Origin: Candidatus Tayloriibacteriota bacterium | GTDB lineage: Bacteria; Patescibacteria; Paceibacteria; UBA9973; UBA6065 | Reading direction: 5' to 3' | Assembly: GCA_016215405.1 (NCBI GenBank) | Contig: JACRJQ010000008.1 | Coordinates: 1-64,000, forward strand | Length of the DNA stretch: 64,000 bases | In this document: one piece after another, positions 18,546-27,711 of the stretch | Position numbering within the stretch: the stretch's first letter is position 1 | Layout: each line of letters starts with the position of its first letter | Position numbers and translations under genes: made by a program | Notes under the pieces: model-generated | Database searches by the model: none | What the model saw: the letters and a program-made list of their open reading frames with translations, nothing else | What the model was told of the DNA's origin: nothing

Positions 18546-19250
18546 ATGAAAAAGCACATTCTGTTCGCGATAAAGAGGCTCGCCAATAAGTTCGGATACG
18601 ATATCAAGCTATATCATCCGCATTTCGATCTCGTCCTCAAAGAGCACGGGATAAAGACCGTGATCGACATAGGAGCGAATAACGGACAGTTCGCCCTCGA
18701 CATCCGATCGAGGCTTCCGGGGGCCCGGATCATATCGTTCGAGCCTCTTTCCGACTGTTACGAGGAGCTTCAGGCGAAGATGGCGGGCGACGGCGGCTTT
18801 CAAGCGCTAAACCTCGCTCTAGGCGACGTAAAGGGAGATGTGGAGATACACAGGAGCGCGTTCTCGCCGAGCTCTTCCCTACTGCCTATGGCCGACCTGC
18901 ACAAGAAGATGTATCCGAAGAGCGTAGAAACGAGAAAAGAGAAGATACAGGTGGAGAGGCTCGACGACGTCATCCGCAATATCGCCGTCGAAGGGCCGCT
19001 CCTTGTAAAGCTCGACGTTCAGGGCTACGAAGACAAGGTCATCGCTGGGGGCAAGGAAACGCTCTCTCTCGCGAACATGATCCTCATCGAAACGTCGTTT
19101 AAGACCCTTTACGAGGGCCAGCCTCTCTACAAAGACATATATGCTCTGCTCGCTTCCCTCGGATTCTCCTATTATGGAAATAATGGCCAGCACTGGGACC
19201 CAAAGACCGGCGAACTCGTATACGAAGATTCGATATTCGTGAAGGACTAA
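18546..19250 (+). CDS. FkbM-family SAM methyltransferase
   Basis: A 234-residue methyltransferase: TVIDIGANNGQFALDIRS (motif I, about residues 38-55), IISFEPLSDCYEELQ, and the FkbM-type VKLDVQGYEDKVIAGGKE near residue 160. FkbM proteins O-methylate sugars and natural products; here a surface glycan is the likely target. Its stop overlaps by 4 nt the 3' end of the converging methyltransferase gene. Confidence 0.85.
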   Translation: MKKHILFAIKRLANKFGYDIKLYHPHFDLVLKEHGIKTVIDIGANNGQFALDIRSRLPGARIISFEPLSDCYEELQAKMAGDGGFQALNLALGDVKGDVEIHRSAFSPSSSLLPMADLHKKMYPKSVETRKEKIQVERLDDVIRNIAVEGPLLVKLDVQGYEDKVIAGGKETLSLANMILIETSFKTLYEGQPLYKDIYALLASLGFSYYGNNGQHWDPKTGELVYEDSIFVKD

Positions 19251-19876
19251 GGGTGAAGGCGGATCACGAAGAAATGATGGTAAGGGGCCTCTCGAGGCAC
19301 GTATTCCTTCACCACCTCGCCGTAGCTTTCGAGGAGCTTTTTGAAGGCTCTCGGCGAGAAGCCCTTTTTGCCGAGCTCCCAGTAGTGCTGGCCGTTCCAG
19401 ACATGCTTTTTAGGAAAAGGGATCTTGAAGAAGAATCCGATCCGGGGCAAAAACGGGATCTTTATCGAAAGGTCGACCATCGGGCCGAAATGAGGGACGC
19501 TTATGAATATAAAGCGCCTCGAGACTCGCTTGAGCTCGGAGAGAGCCTCAGGCACCTTTTCGAACGGAATATGCTCAAGGACCTCGAATACGCACGAGAC
19601 GTCGACCGACCTATCCGCTAGAGGGATGTCGAGGATAGACCCTACGATATCGGGCGAGAGGTCCTCTGCGAGGTCGAGCGTCTTGTAGGAACAGCCCAGA
19701 GCCCTGGTCACGTAGCGCTTGGTCGTCTCGTCGCCCGCCCCGACCTCGAGCACGCTTTCGGGACGCACCGCGAGGATCTCCTGTATCTGGTGATAATAGC
19801 TATCCCAGCGCTCTGGATAGCAGTATCTCTCGAAATCGTAATGGCCTTTATCTACCTGCTTTTCGTTCATGTTCAT
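19247..19876 (-). CDS. SAM-dependent methyltransferase
   Basis: A 209-residue class I methyltransferase with SVLEVGAGDETTKRYVTRAL (motif I, about residues 39-58), ADRSVDVSCVFEVLEHIPFE and RFIFISVPHFGPMV. The start lies in a 4-nt ATGA overlap with the upstream glycosyltransferase, so the two are translationally coupled. Its 3' end overlaps the convergent FkbM gene by 4 nt. Confidence 0.75.
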   Translation of the reverse strand: MNMNEKQVDKGHYDFERYCYPERWDSYYHQIQEILAVRPESVLEVGAGDETTKRYVTRALGCSYKTLDLAEDLSPDIVGSILDIPLADRSVDVSCVFEVLEHIPFEKVPEALSELKRVSRRFIFISVPHFGPMVDLSIKIPFLPRIGFFFKIPFPKKHVWNGQHYWELGKKGFSPRAFKKLLESYGEVVKEYVPREAPYHHFFVIRLHP

Positions 19877-20925
19877 ACGTAGAGGGCCTCTATCTTTCCC
19901 ATAAGGCCTCTCAGATTATGCTCCCTCACGACGACCTCGCGCAATCTAGATCCCAGAGCCGCGACGCTATCTCCGCGAGCGGCGATCCCCGCGAGCTTCG
20001 AGGCAAGGTCCGCGCTCGACCCCTTCTCGAACACGAGACCAAAAGGCCCGAGGATGTCCCGAAACGCCTCGTTCGAGGTGAGAGGTATGGCGCCGCACGC
20101 CATCGCCTCGAGGACCGCCTTGTCGAGGCTCCCTGTGCCGCTAAGGTTCACGAACGCGTCGGCGCGACGAAGGATATCGGGGATATCCTTGTGCGGCACG
20201 GGGCCGAGGAACGAGATCTTTTCAGAAAGCCCGAGCTCTTTTACTTTCGCCTTAAGCGCCATCTCATAGGCCTTATCGGCCTCGGTCGCAGGCGCCCCCA
20301 CTATCTCGAGGCTCAGGTCTATGCCCTTAAGCGAGGCTATCGCCTCGACGAGGGTGTCGTAGCCTTTCACGGGAGAGATCCTTCCCACGGTCGCGATGCG
20401 GAGAGTCTGGCCGAACGGGATCCTGCCCTCTGCGTCGAACTCGTCCGTATCTATGCCGTGCCCCAAGACGGAGACCTTCGGGCTCTCTATCCTAAAGCTC
20501 TCCTTCGACGCCGTCGCGGCCCTATGCGCCAAGAGGAGGGCGAGCCGAAGCTTTAGGTCGACAGACTTATGCGTATACCAGAGCACGACCCTCTTTCCTA
20601 ACAGCCGCCAGAAGACGCCGCCCAAGACGACGTACTCGGGGTTCATGTGCACGAAGACAGCATCGTATTCGTTTCGAAGAGAGAGGATATACCTATAGAA
20701 TCGAAAAACTCGCACGATCTTCGATGCCCCTTTTTCTTTTCCAAGAGAGAGTACTTCGATATTCGAAGGAAGCTCATGAGGGCCTTCGTACAAACAAACG
20801 GCTGATATCGAATCAAAATGCTTCGCGAACTCGATTAGCCATGCGTGAAAGAACCCAAGGACTGGGTCATTCTTATCTACCGCTTGAGTGAAGAGTACAA
20901 GCCTCATCGATTTAGCTGAGAGCAC
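19873..20925 (-). CDS. Family 4 glycosyltransferase
   Basis: About 350 residues, GT-B: RIATVGRISPVKGYDTLVEA (about residue 180), ISFLGPVPHKDIPDILRRAD and LSGTGSLDKAVLEAMACGAI. A likelier start is the second methionine (MRLVLFTQAVDK, at 20907), because the fold begins there and 20912 already overlaps the dehydrogenase gene. AT content rises towards the 5' end, matching the AT-rich gene before it. Confidence 0.8.
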   Translation of the reverse strand: MLSAKSMRLVLFTQAVDKNDPVLGFFHAWLIEFAKHFDSISAVCLYEGPHELPSNIEVLSLGKEKGASKIVRVFRFYRYILSLRNEYDAVFVHMNPEYVVLGGVFWRLLGKRVVLWYTHKSVDLKLRLALLLAHRAATASKESFRIESPKVSVLGHGIDTDEFDAEGRIPFGQTLRIATVGRISPVKGYDTLVEAIASLKGIDLSLEIVGAPATEADKAYEMALKAKVKELGLSEKISFLGPVPHKDIPDILRRADAFVNLSGTGSLDKAVLEAMACGAIPLTSNEAFRDILGPFGLVFEKGSSADLASKLAGIAARGDSVAALGSRLREVVVREHNLRGLMGKIEALYV

Positions 20926-21787
20926 ACTTTAATATCTCCTCGCCATATACACTCTGTATTAATTTTAAATCCTTAGAAGTAGAGATGAGAAGAGCGAGAT
21001 TCACTTTTTCTATTGCATGGAGCATGTCTAAGTATCCATCTTTGTCAGAAAGCTCCTTCTCGATCATTTTCGAAAATGCTGCAAAGTCTTTGATAAAACA
21101 TGAGCCGCCTGCACCGCGTCCGCTTTTATGTACTGGATCAAAATGCATGTTTCCCATCCAAGGATTACTCAGAAAGGCACTCTTTATCACATTCCAATCC
21201 GCTCCGTGCTTCTGGGAAAGGTCATAAAGCATATTCATGTAGACTATCTTTACATAGAAGAAGGTATTCGCGCCGTATTTAATAATCTCCGCTTCGTCTG
21301 AATCGCAGATCAGTTTAAAAGACGCCTCGGGAAGAATCGACAAGACTCTTTCTGCGGCCTGACGATGCTCAGAGGTAGACAGAGGAATACCCACAATATT
21401 TCGCATAGGATGACCGGCGTCATGTCTTGCTGTCGCCTCTGAGAGGAATTCCGGAGAATGGAGTACGATGATGTCTCGATTCTCCGATTGAATCCTCTTT
21501 GTGGTACCAGGAAGGATCGTCGATTTTATAACGGCGATCTTCCCTTTTCCGACGAGCTTGACCACCTCTTTTACAACTCTATCGTCAAAACCAGCGGGAG
21601 TGGTAGGAGTGGGGACTGCAATAAAAACAATATCACATTCAGCTATCTTGTCTTTATTAACGATATAGCCTTCTTCTTGAGAATATCTAGTTATGGAAAA
21701 TCCTCTACCTGAGAATTCATCAGCGTAATTTTTGCCTATCCATCCTTGTCCTACGAAGCCGATTTGTACTTTTCTCTTATCGTTCAT
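20912..21787 (-). CDS. Short UDP-sugar dehydrogenase-like protein
   Basis: A 291-residue member of the UDP-glucose/GDP-mannose dehydrogenase family. N-terminal NAD site GFVGQGWIGKNYADEF, then FIAVPTPTTPAG, KSTILPGTTKRIQ, SPEFLSEATA, and the catalytic Cys in GRGAGGSCFIKDFAAF (about residue 233). Usual enzymes run to about 420-450 aa; this one stops after the central domain and lacks the C-terminal UDP-binding domain. The gene is clearly AT-richer than its flanks. -10 TATAAT lies 13 nt before the ATG. Confidence 0.75.
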   Translation of the reverse strand: MNDKRKVQIGFVGQGWIGKNYADEFSGRGFSITRYSQEEGYIVNKDKIAECDIVFIAVPTPTTPAGFDDRVVKEVVKLVGKGKIAVIKSTILPGTTKRIQSENRDIIVLHSPEFLSEATARHDAGHPMRNIVGIPLSTSEHRQAAERVLSILPEASFKLICDSDEAEIIKYGANTFFYVKIVYMNMLYDLSQKHGADWNVIKSAFLSNPWMGNMHFDPVHKSGRGAGGSCFIKDFAAFSKMIEKELSDKDGYLDMLHAIEKVNLALLISTSKDLKLIQSVYGEEILKCALS

Positions 21788-21808
21788 ACTCGAAAACTCG
21801 ATTATAGC

Positions 21809-22909
21809 CTAACTTCCTATAGCGCGCTCTATATCGGCCTTATGGGCCGCGAGATACGCCTCTTTCGACGGATAAGGATAGACATAGGGTTTATTGCCTT
21901 TCGCGCCCAAAAGCGCCTCTGAGAGCCTACGAGAGAGGCACGAGACGTCGCCAGGAGAGCAGAGGAAGGTCGTGAGCTCCGGCGCTATGCCCGCATCCGT
22001 CACGACGAGGGTCGCGCCCGACGAATGCGCCTCGAGCATGGAAAGCCCGTATCCTTCGTAAAGCGAAGACGAGAGAAAGGCGTCGGCGGTCTTCATATAC
22101 GAGATGACCGTCGCCCGTTCTGCCCACGGCTCGAAAACGACCCAGTCGGCGAGCCCGAGGCTCTGAACTTTCGACTTGAGCTTTCCTTCTTCGGGTCCAG
22201 AACCGACGACGACAAGGCCCGCTTCCGGGCTTTCCTTTTTCGCCGCAGCGAACGCCTCGAGAGCGGACCCTATGTCCTTTTCTTTCGTGAGCCTCGATGC
22301 GACGACCGCCATCTTCGCGAATCGCGGATGCTTCTGCCTAAAACCTACCGGAACGGGCGCGCCCTCTATCGCGGTCACATCTGCGAATATCGGCAAGACC
22401 GAGGCCTTTGCCTGCAGATCGAGCGGAAGGGATCGCTTTATCCTCTCGGAAACGGCGCGGATGGCAGAGGCCTTCGGCAGAGTCCTGTTCGAGAGCGCTA
22501 TGCGGATGCGGTTAAGAACGCTGTCTTTAAAATACGGACTGTAGAAATCGGTGTGGATCTGGATATGGAGAGGCAGCCCGAACTTCTCCGAGAGCGTCTT
22601 GCCTACGAGGCCCGTCTCGAAGGGATCCTGGGTCGTGATGACGGAATCGCCTGCCACAAAGCCGGAGTCTCGGATGATAGAAGAGCCGATGGCCGTCGCG
22701 TCGCGGACGTAAAGTAGCTTGGAGAGCGAGTTCGTGGGATAGACGGAGAGGTTGCCTATCGCGAAGGGCGCGGTCCCCGCCTCCTTCTTCGCGAAAACGA
22801 CTACATGGAGCTCGTCGAAGAGTCCCGCGTAGTCGAGCATGCGCGCGCGGATAGGCGACCCCTCTTCGAGTATCTTCCTGTCCGTCGAAATCATCAGTAC
22901 CTTTGTCAT
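21809..22909 (-). CDS. Family 4 glycosyltransferase
   Basis: A 366-residue GT-B protein: AVVASRLTKEKDIGSALEAF (about residue 210), VVVGSGPEEGKLKSKV, VVFEPWAERATVISYMKTAD, and the donor motif SSLYEGYGLSMLEAHSSGAT. A TATAAT ends 1 nt before the annotated ATG at 22909, so a start at the next Met (six codons in, MISTDRK) is possible if transcription begins downstream. The upstream glycosyltransferase ends 2 nt away. Confidence 0.8.
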   Translation of the reverse strand: MTKVLMISTDRKILEEGSPIRARMLDYAGLFDELHVVVFAKKEAGTAPFAIGNLSVYPTNSLSKLLYVRDATAIGSSIIRDSGFVAGDSVITTQDPFETGLVGKTLSEKFGLPLHIQIHTDFYSPYFKDSVLNRIRIALSNRTLPKASAIRAVSERIKRSLPLDLQAKASVLPIFADVTAIEGAPVPVGFRQKHPRFAKMAVVASRLTKEKDIGSALEAFAAAKKESPEAGLVVVGSGPEEGKLKSKVQSLGLADWVVFEPWAERATVISYMKTADAFLSSSLYEGYGLSMLEAHSSGATLVVTDAGIAPELTTFLCSPGDVSCLSRRLSEALLGAKGNKPYVYPYPSKEAYLAAHKADIERAIGS

Positions 22910-22911
22910 GA

Positions 22912-24024
22912 TTATAGGGTTTTTAGTTCCCGAGCTATGTTCTCGAGCATCGCCTCGTCGCTAAACCTTGAGACGGCCTTCTTCGCCTCTTTCGAGTATA
23001 CGAACGCCACAGCCTTCTCCGAGAGGATCTCGATGATCGCCTTCGCGAAGCCGGCCTTGTCGTTAGGCGCGAGGAGTACGCCGGAGACGCCGTTCTCTAT
23101 CGCCTCCGGATTGCCGCCGATAGCGGTCGTTATGACCGGCGTCCCTATGGCCATGGTCTCGAGGATCTGGTGCGAGAACCCTTCGTAGGAGGTATTGAGG
23201 GCGAAAGCGTCTGCGGCCTTCACGTATTCGAAAAGGACCTTCTGCCCCAACCTGCCCGTGAACGTGACGTCTGAGGCGATACCGGAAAGGGCGGCTGCCT
23301 CTTCGAGCCTCTGCCTTTCAGGGCCGTCGCCGATGACGACGAGCTTCGCGTCAGGGATGGACTTCTTGACCTCTGCCATCGCCTCGATGAGCTCCTTCAT
23401 CCCCTTCCACGGTACGAGCCTTCCCACGGTGACAACGACCCCGCCTTCGAGCCCGAGCTTTTTTCTCAATGAGGGCCTGAGAGCCTTCGGCGATTCTGCG
23501 CGAAACCCATTATAGATGACGCCTATCTTATCCGGATCGACCCCCCACGCCGACACGACGCCTTTGAGGTATTTCGAAGGTACGATGATCTTCGATGCGC
23601 CGTCCGCGACGTATTTCTCTATCTTCTTCATCACTTTGACCTGCCACGGATATCTCTGATACGCGCGCGCGAAATCGTCGAGGGTATCGGTGATGCCGAA
23701 TCTCTGAGTCCCCTGCTCCCACGCATAGTCCCCCACGATCTTAAGCGCGAGCTTCTTTCCGCGTATCTGGGACGCGAGGAGCGCGGGCAGCCCTACCGAG
23801 ACGGGGTCCTGGGCATAGATGAGATCGACGTCGGGAGCCTTCTTGAGGAGCTCTAGGAAGTAGAGAAAGTGCCTTATGAGCTTGGGCTTGTCTATATGAT
23901 CGCCGAAAGAGGCTATCTCGACGTCGATCCCGCGCTTCGGAAGCTCGTCGTAAAGGAGCTTCGAGTACGTCGCGGGCCCTCCTATCTGTGGCGGAAATAT
24001 GCCGGTCGCGACGAGGATTCTCAT
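22912..24024 (-). CDS. Family 4 glycosyltransferase
   Basis: A 370-residue GT-B protein with the full family layout: MRILVATGIFPPQIGGPATY at the N-terminus, SKIIVPSKYLKGVV, VVTVGRLVPWKGMKELIEAM, VVIGDGPERQRLEEAA and SYEGFSHQILETMAIGTPVI (catalytic Glu region). The frame is open to 24132, but I start at 24024 because TATACT (24032-24037) is 7 nt upstream and the Rossmann fold begins at that Met. Confidence 0.85.
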   Translation of the reverse strand: MRILVATGIFPPQIGGPATYSKLLYDELPKRGIDVEIASFGDHIDKPKLIRHFLYFLELLKKAPDVDLIYAQDPVSVGLPALLASQIRGKKLALKIVGDYAWEQGTQRFGITDTLDDFARAYQRYPWQVKVMKKIEKYVADGASKIIVPSKYLKGVVSAWGVDPDKIGVIYNGFRAESPKALRPSLRKKLGLEGGVVVTVGRLVPWKGMKELIEAMAEVKKSIPDAKLVVIGDGPERQRLEEAAALSGIASDVTFTGRLGQKVLFEYVKAADAFALNTSYEGFSHQILETMAIGTPVITTAIGGNPEAIENGVSGVLLAPNDKAGFAKAIIEILSEKAVAFVYSKEAKKAVSRFSDEAMLENIARELKTL

Positions 24025-24061
24025 AAAAGTAAGTATAAACGAGGCCGCAGGAAGTATAAAG

Positions 24062-25246
24062 CTACTTCGCCGCCGAGGAGATGGCGGATTCGAGCACGTC
24101 CTGCATGCCCTTCGCGACGCCCTTCCAGTCATAGTGGTCGACGACCATATGGAGAGCGTTATCGACGATCTCGTCCCGCAGGTCCCGATCGTTCATATAG
24201 ATGAGTGCCTTGCGCGCGATATCCTCCGAAGAGCCCACTTCGCAGAAAAGGCCGGTCTCCTTGTCCCGCAGGAAATCGACGATGCCTCCCACAGGAGTCG
24301 CTATGACGGGGATCCCCGCCGCCATCGCCTCTATGAAGGCGTTTCCGAAGCCTTCGGAGAGCGACGGCCTCGCGAATATATCCGACGCTTTAAGATACCT
24401 CGGCAGCTCCCTGTGAGGGACGAAACCCTTGAATATGACCCTGCTTTCGAGCCCGAGCTCCTTTGTCTTTTCTTTAAGGTCGGATTCGAGCTCGCCCGTG
24501 CCGAGGACGAGGAGCTTCGTTTCGGGCGGGAGGTACGAGAGCGAGCGAATGATGTCCCAGACGCCGTTCTTCCTCACGAGCCGCGACGCGGTGACCATCA
24601 AAGTCTCCTGCTCGAGAACGCCGAACTCTCGCCTCAAGGCATCGATCTCCGCATCGGAAACGTCTTTCGTGAATGCCTCTACGTCGACGCCGTTCGGCAC
24701 GACGACGGGCTCGCTCTTCGCTCCCATCACTCGCGCGAACTCGGCGAGATATCTCGATATCGCCTGTATCCTATCGGCATGAGAGAAGATCATACGGAAA
24801 AGTTTCTGCACAGGCTTCGTCTTTTGGATCATATAGTCGATCGGGTCGCCCTCCTGAAGGGTGAGGACGAACGGCACGTCCATATGAAAGAGCTTGAAAA
24901 GGAGCGTGGGAAATCCTGCTACGTAAGCCATGATGCTCCAGACCGCGTCGAACCTGCGACGGCAATGAAGATGAGACGCGCGCAAAGGGGCGAGGACGAG
25001 AAATAGATATTTGTTGAGGCGCAGAAGGATGCCGGAGTCGGCAGAGAACCCCACGCGATGGACCGTTACGTTCCCTATCCTCTCTTCCGTAAGGGAGCCT
25101 TTGCCCGTCCTCATGGTAAGCATGTGGAACTCGAAATCCTCGGGATCGATCCTGTCCGTTATCTCCTTTACGGCGACCTCTGCGCCTCCGACGAGGCGCG
25201 GATAATACGCGAGCGAAAATATGAGGACGCGCTTGGGAGTATTCAT
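24062..25246 (-). CDS. Family 4 glycosyltransferase
   Basis: A 394-residue GT-B protein: FSLAYYPRLVGGAEVAVKEI at the start, PNGVDVEAF, VTASRLVRKNGVWDIIRSLS, VLGTGELESDLKEKTKELGL and SLSEGFGNAFIEAMAAGIPV. Donor unknown. Just upstream, on the transcribed strand, lies a 22-bp-arm palindrome (25258-25304) ending 11 nt before the ATG, which would form a strong hairpin in the leader if the gene is read from further upstream. Confidence 0.85.
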   Translation of the reverse strand: MNTPKRVLIFSLAYYPRLVGGAEVAVKEITDRIDPEDFEFHMLTMRTGKGSLTEERIGNVTVHRVGFSADSGILLRLNKYLFLVLAPLRASHLHCRRRFDAVWSIMAYVAGFPTLLFKLFHMDVPFVLTLQEGDPIDYMIQKTKPVQKLFRMIFSHADRIQAISRYLAEFARVMGAKSEPVVVPNGVDVEAFTKDVSDAEIDALRREFGVLEQETLMVTASRLVRKNGVWDIIRSLSYLPPETKLLVLGTGELESDLKEKTKELGLESRVIFKGFVPHRELPRYLKASDIFARPSLSEGFGNAFIEAMAAGIPVIATPVGGIVDFLRDKETGLFCEVGSSEDIARKALIYMNDRDLRDEIVDNALHMVVDHYDWKGVAKGMQDVLESAISSAAK

Positions 25247-25257
25247 GGCATCATTTG

Positions 25258-25304
25258 GACCGAGGCGAAACCTCGGTATTCGATACCGAGGTTTCGCCTC
25301 GGTC
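25258..25304. repeat. Palindromic element, intergenic copy
   Basis: Perfect inverted repeat with 22-nt arms (GACCGAGGCGAAACCTCGGT plus AT) and a 3-nt loop. Each arm is itself a hairpin (CCGAGG-cgaaa-CCTCGG). The same 20-bp arm occurs once more, in frame inside the ATP-grasp gene at 30776-30820. It sits between a small membrane-peptide gene and a glycosyltransferase start. Confidence 0.85.
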
Positions 25305-25350
25305 TAAGAATCGCTTTTTTAGGTCTCTCGAGCTTCATTACGGCGATTAA

Positions 25351-25479
25351 TCAATCGATCTCCTCTATAATCTCGAATCCGTCCGCGAGGTCACTTCCCC
25401 TCTTCCTCTCTGCAACCGACCGGAGGACGATGCCTGCGCAAGCCACGAGGACGACGAGGGCAAAGAGGGAGGCGTTCAT
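25351..25479 (-). CDS. Small single-span membrane peptide coupled to the VirD4-like ATPase
   Basis: A 42-residue ORF: MNASLFALVVLVACAGIVLR forms one hydrophobic helix, then a basic stop-transfer (SVAERKRG) and an acidic end (DGFEIIEEID). Its ATG is 1 nt after the VirD4-like gene's TAG stop, which argues for translational coupling. No homologue recognised. Too short for default gene callers; the codon pattern and coupling support it. Confidence 0.55.
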   Translation of the reverse strand: MNASLFALVVLVACAGIVLRSVAERKRGSDLADGFEIIEEID

Positions 25480-25480
25480 G

Positions 25481-27403
25481 CTAGTCGCTTAGTATCTTTT
25501 TGAGGACGTCTTCGGGCACTTCCGGCACGCCGGGCTTCGGCGGAACAGGGTTCTCCTTCTTCGGCTCGGGTAGAGGGCGGGGCGCCTCGACGGCTCGCTC
25601 TCGGGGCTTTTGCTCTTCCCGCCTCTCTTCCGGCTTTCCATCGAGCGCCGGCTTCTCTCCTTGTCCAGGCTTTACCAAAGATGCCAAAGCGGCGCGAAGG
25701 TCCTTCTTGCTCTCTTCGGTCACGCCCTTCCTCTCCTCTCGCGGCCTATTCTGGCTCTGCCCTCTCTCTTCCCTTCCGGTTTGAACGGGCTTTGCCGCTA
25801 CGATGTTTTTGAGCGCGTCGAGACCCTGGAATCCGTCGGCTGGGTCTGTGGGCGGCGGAGGCGGCACCGGCCTCTCGCGCCTCTCAAGAGGCCTCTGTGG
25901 GTCTCTCTGTCCGTCCCTGTGTCCCTCTCTCCGGGCTTCCCCCGTCTGCTCGCGAGACGGGTCGCGCGGGCGGTCTCCGCCGCCCTGAGGCGGTCGCGGC
26001 CTCTCAGGCGCTCGCGAAGGCTCGTCACGGCGCGGACGGTCTTCTTGCCTGCGCGGCGCAGGCAAGGATCCTTCGGCGCGCCTCTCGGATTCCGCGGCGG
26101 CGCGGTCGAGCTCCTCGCTCGAGGTCTGCTTGCGCACCTGCTCTTCGACGATCGACCGTATCTGGCCGAAATTAGCGCGCGAGCTCTCGACGACCTGCTC
26201 TCTGAAAGAGATCGTGGGCTCCGGTATAGGCGGAAGAGTGGTACCCGAGAACGGCTGTGAGCCGATGCCGTCTATCATGAGGCGCAGATATATCTGGGCG
26301 AACCCGAGGTTCACGATGTCTTCGGCGGTGAACTGCGGAGCGAATTCCTTTTCGAGGACCTCCGCGTCGAACGAGCCTACGCGAAAGACGATCATGGTGC
26401 CCACGTTTCCGAATACGGCCGCGCGCACCTCCTCCGACATCTGCTCTATATACTGATGGGCTATCGTGAGATTGAGCTTGTACTTCCTGGCCTCTGAAAG
26501 GATATCAGCGAAGGACTCGTTGGCGAACGACTGGAACTCGTCGACATAGAGATAGAACTGAGGAAGGCCTCGAAGGACCTTCTCCGAGACGTCTGCGCGC
26601 GACATTGCTGCGAGATATATCTTGGTGATGAGCATCGCGCCGAGGAGGTTGGCGTTCGACTCTCCCACGCGCCCTTTGGAGAGGTTCACGATGAGGATCT
26701 TCCTCTCGTCCATGAGCTTTCGTATGTCGAACGACGATTTCGGCTGGCCGATGATGTTGCGGATGAGGGGGTTCGACGTGAACTGCCCGATCTTGTTCTG
26801 GATCGCAGGGGTCGCCTCGGCCGCGAACCTCTCGGTATATTTCGCGAACTCGTCGACCCAAAAGGATTTGACCGCTGGATCGCTCACGTTATCGACCACT
26901 CTCTTGCGATAGTTCTTGTCGGAGAGCATCTTATTGACGCCCAAAAGGGTCGCGCCCGGATACTCGAGGAGGGCGAGAAGCGTGTTCGAGAGGATGTATT
27001 CCATTCGCGCCGACCACGCGTCCTCCCAGATCTTCTTGAAAGTCGACATGAGTCCCGAGACGACGAGATGCCTCTTGTCGTAGCCAACGTCCTCCATCAC
27101 GTTGAAAGAGATCGGATGCTCGATATCGAACGGGGCGAAATAGAGGACGTCCTTTATGCGGTCCTCAGGGACGTAGTTGAGGAGGAGTTCAGCGGTCTTG
27201 CCGTGAGGGTCGATGAAGCAGAGGCCTTCCCCGCCCTGGATGTCCTGGACTGCCATGTTCTCGAGGAGGGTCGACTTGCCCATACCCGTCTTACCGATGA
27301 CGTACATATGGCGCGTCCTATCCTTGGCTTTTATGCCGAATTTTATCCTCTTGTTGCGCGAATCCGTCTCCGCGAAATATGTGACCTTGTCGTCGCTCGT
27401 CAT
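25481..27403 (-). CDS. VirD4/TraG-like ATPase with long Pro/Arg/Glu-rich tail
   Basis: About 640 residues. Walker A GKTGMGKSTLLENMAV near residue 37; CFIDPHGKTAELLL; Walker B-like FYLYVDEFQSFANESF near 300; arginine/glutamine sensor region LNLTIAHQYIEQ. These are features of type IV secretion coupling/TraM-recognition ATPases (FtsK-HerA clan). From about residue 455 on it becomes low-complexity, rich in Arg, Pro, Glu and probably disordered. No N-terminal transmembrane segment is seen. ATG at 27403 follows CATAAT (27411-27416) by 7 nt. No other secretion gene lies nearby. Confidence 0.8.
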   Translation of the reverse strand: MTSDDKVTYFAETDSRNKRIKFGIKAKDRTRHMYVIGKTGMGKSTLLENMAVQDIQGGEGLCFIDPHGKTAELLLNYVPEDRIKDVLYFAPFDIEHPISFNVMEDVGYDKRHLVVSGLMSTFKKIWEDAWSARMEYILSNTLLALLEYPGATLLGVNKMLSDKNYRKRVVDNVSDPAVKSFWVDEFAKYTERFAAEATPAIQNKIGQFTSNPLIRNIIGQPKSSFDIRKLMDERKILIVNLSKGRVGESNANLLGAMLITKIYLAAMSRADVSEKVLRGLPQFYLYVDEFQSFANESFADILSEARKYKLNLTIAHQYIEQMSEEVRAAVFGNVGTMIVFRVGSFDAEVLEKEFAPQFTAEDIVNLGFAQIYLRLMIDGIGSQPFSGTTLPPIPEPTISFREQVVESSRANFGQIRSIVEEQVRKQTSSEELDRAAAESERRAEGSLPAPRRQEDRPRRDEPSRAPERPRPPQGGGDRPRDPSREQTGEARREGHRDGQRDPQRPLERRERPVPPPPPTDPADGFQGLDALKNIVAAKPVQTGREERGQSQNRPREERKGVTEESKKDLRAALASLVKPGQGEKPALDGKPEERREEQKPRERAVEAPRPLPEPKKENPVPPKPGVPEVPEDVLKKILSD

Positions 27404-27444
27404 TCGCCCAATTATGCCATTTTCCCGCCTAGAGATAAAGAAAA

Positions 27445-27475
27445 GCGGCACGCCAGGGGTAAGCTGGCGCGCCGC
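27445..27475 (-). terminator. Rho-independent terminator of the 27493 gene
   Basis: Stem GCGGC(a)CGCCAG / CTGGCG(c)GCCGC with a 7-nt loop, followed on the minus strand by TTTTCTTTA. It lies 18 nt after the stop at 27493. Confidence 0.8.
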
Positions 27476-27492
27476 GCGTATAAAACGTCACG

Positions 27493-27711
27493 CTACTGAT
27501 TGGCCATCGCCATTCGCGACTCCTGGTGGGCGAGCGCATCGTCCGCGAGGATCTGCATCGTCGCAACCCTGCCACGGATTCGGGCGCAGCCCCGCTCGAA
27601 GTCTTCCCTCATCCAATCCGGCATTCCGGACATGGGTTTCGGGTCTTCGGCGGGAACCGCGGCCTCTTCCGAGGTATGGGTTTCTTGGCTGGCGGCCTGT
27701 GGTGACTTCAT
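27493..27711 (-). CDS. Small hypothetical soluble protein
   Basis: A 72-residue protein (start MKSPQAASQETHT at 27711; the frame is open to 27849 but that part overlaps the likely promoter). N-terminus Ala/Glu/Pro-rich, then a helical part MPDWMREDFERGCARIRGRV and HQESRMAMANQ. No family recognised. It has its own promoter (-35 TAGACA, 16 nt, -10 TACTAT, about 27806-27833), a leader of about 90 nt and its own terminator, so it is a monocistronic unit. Confidence 0.5.
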   Translation of the reverse strand: MKSPQAASQETHTSEEAAVPAEDPKPMSGMPDWMREDFERGCARIRGRVATMQILADDALAHQESRMAMANQ

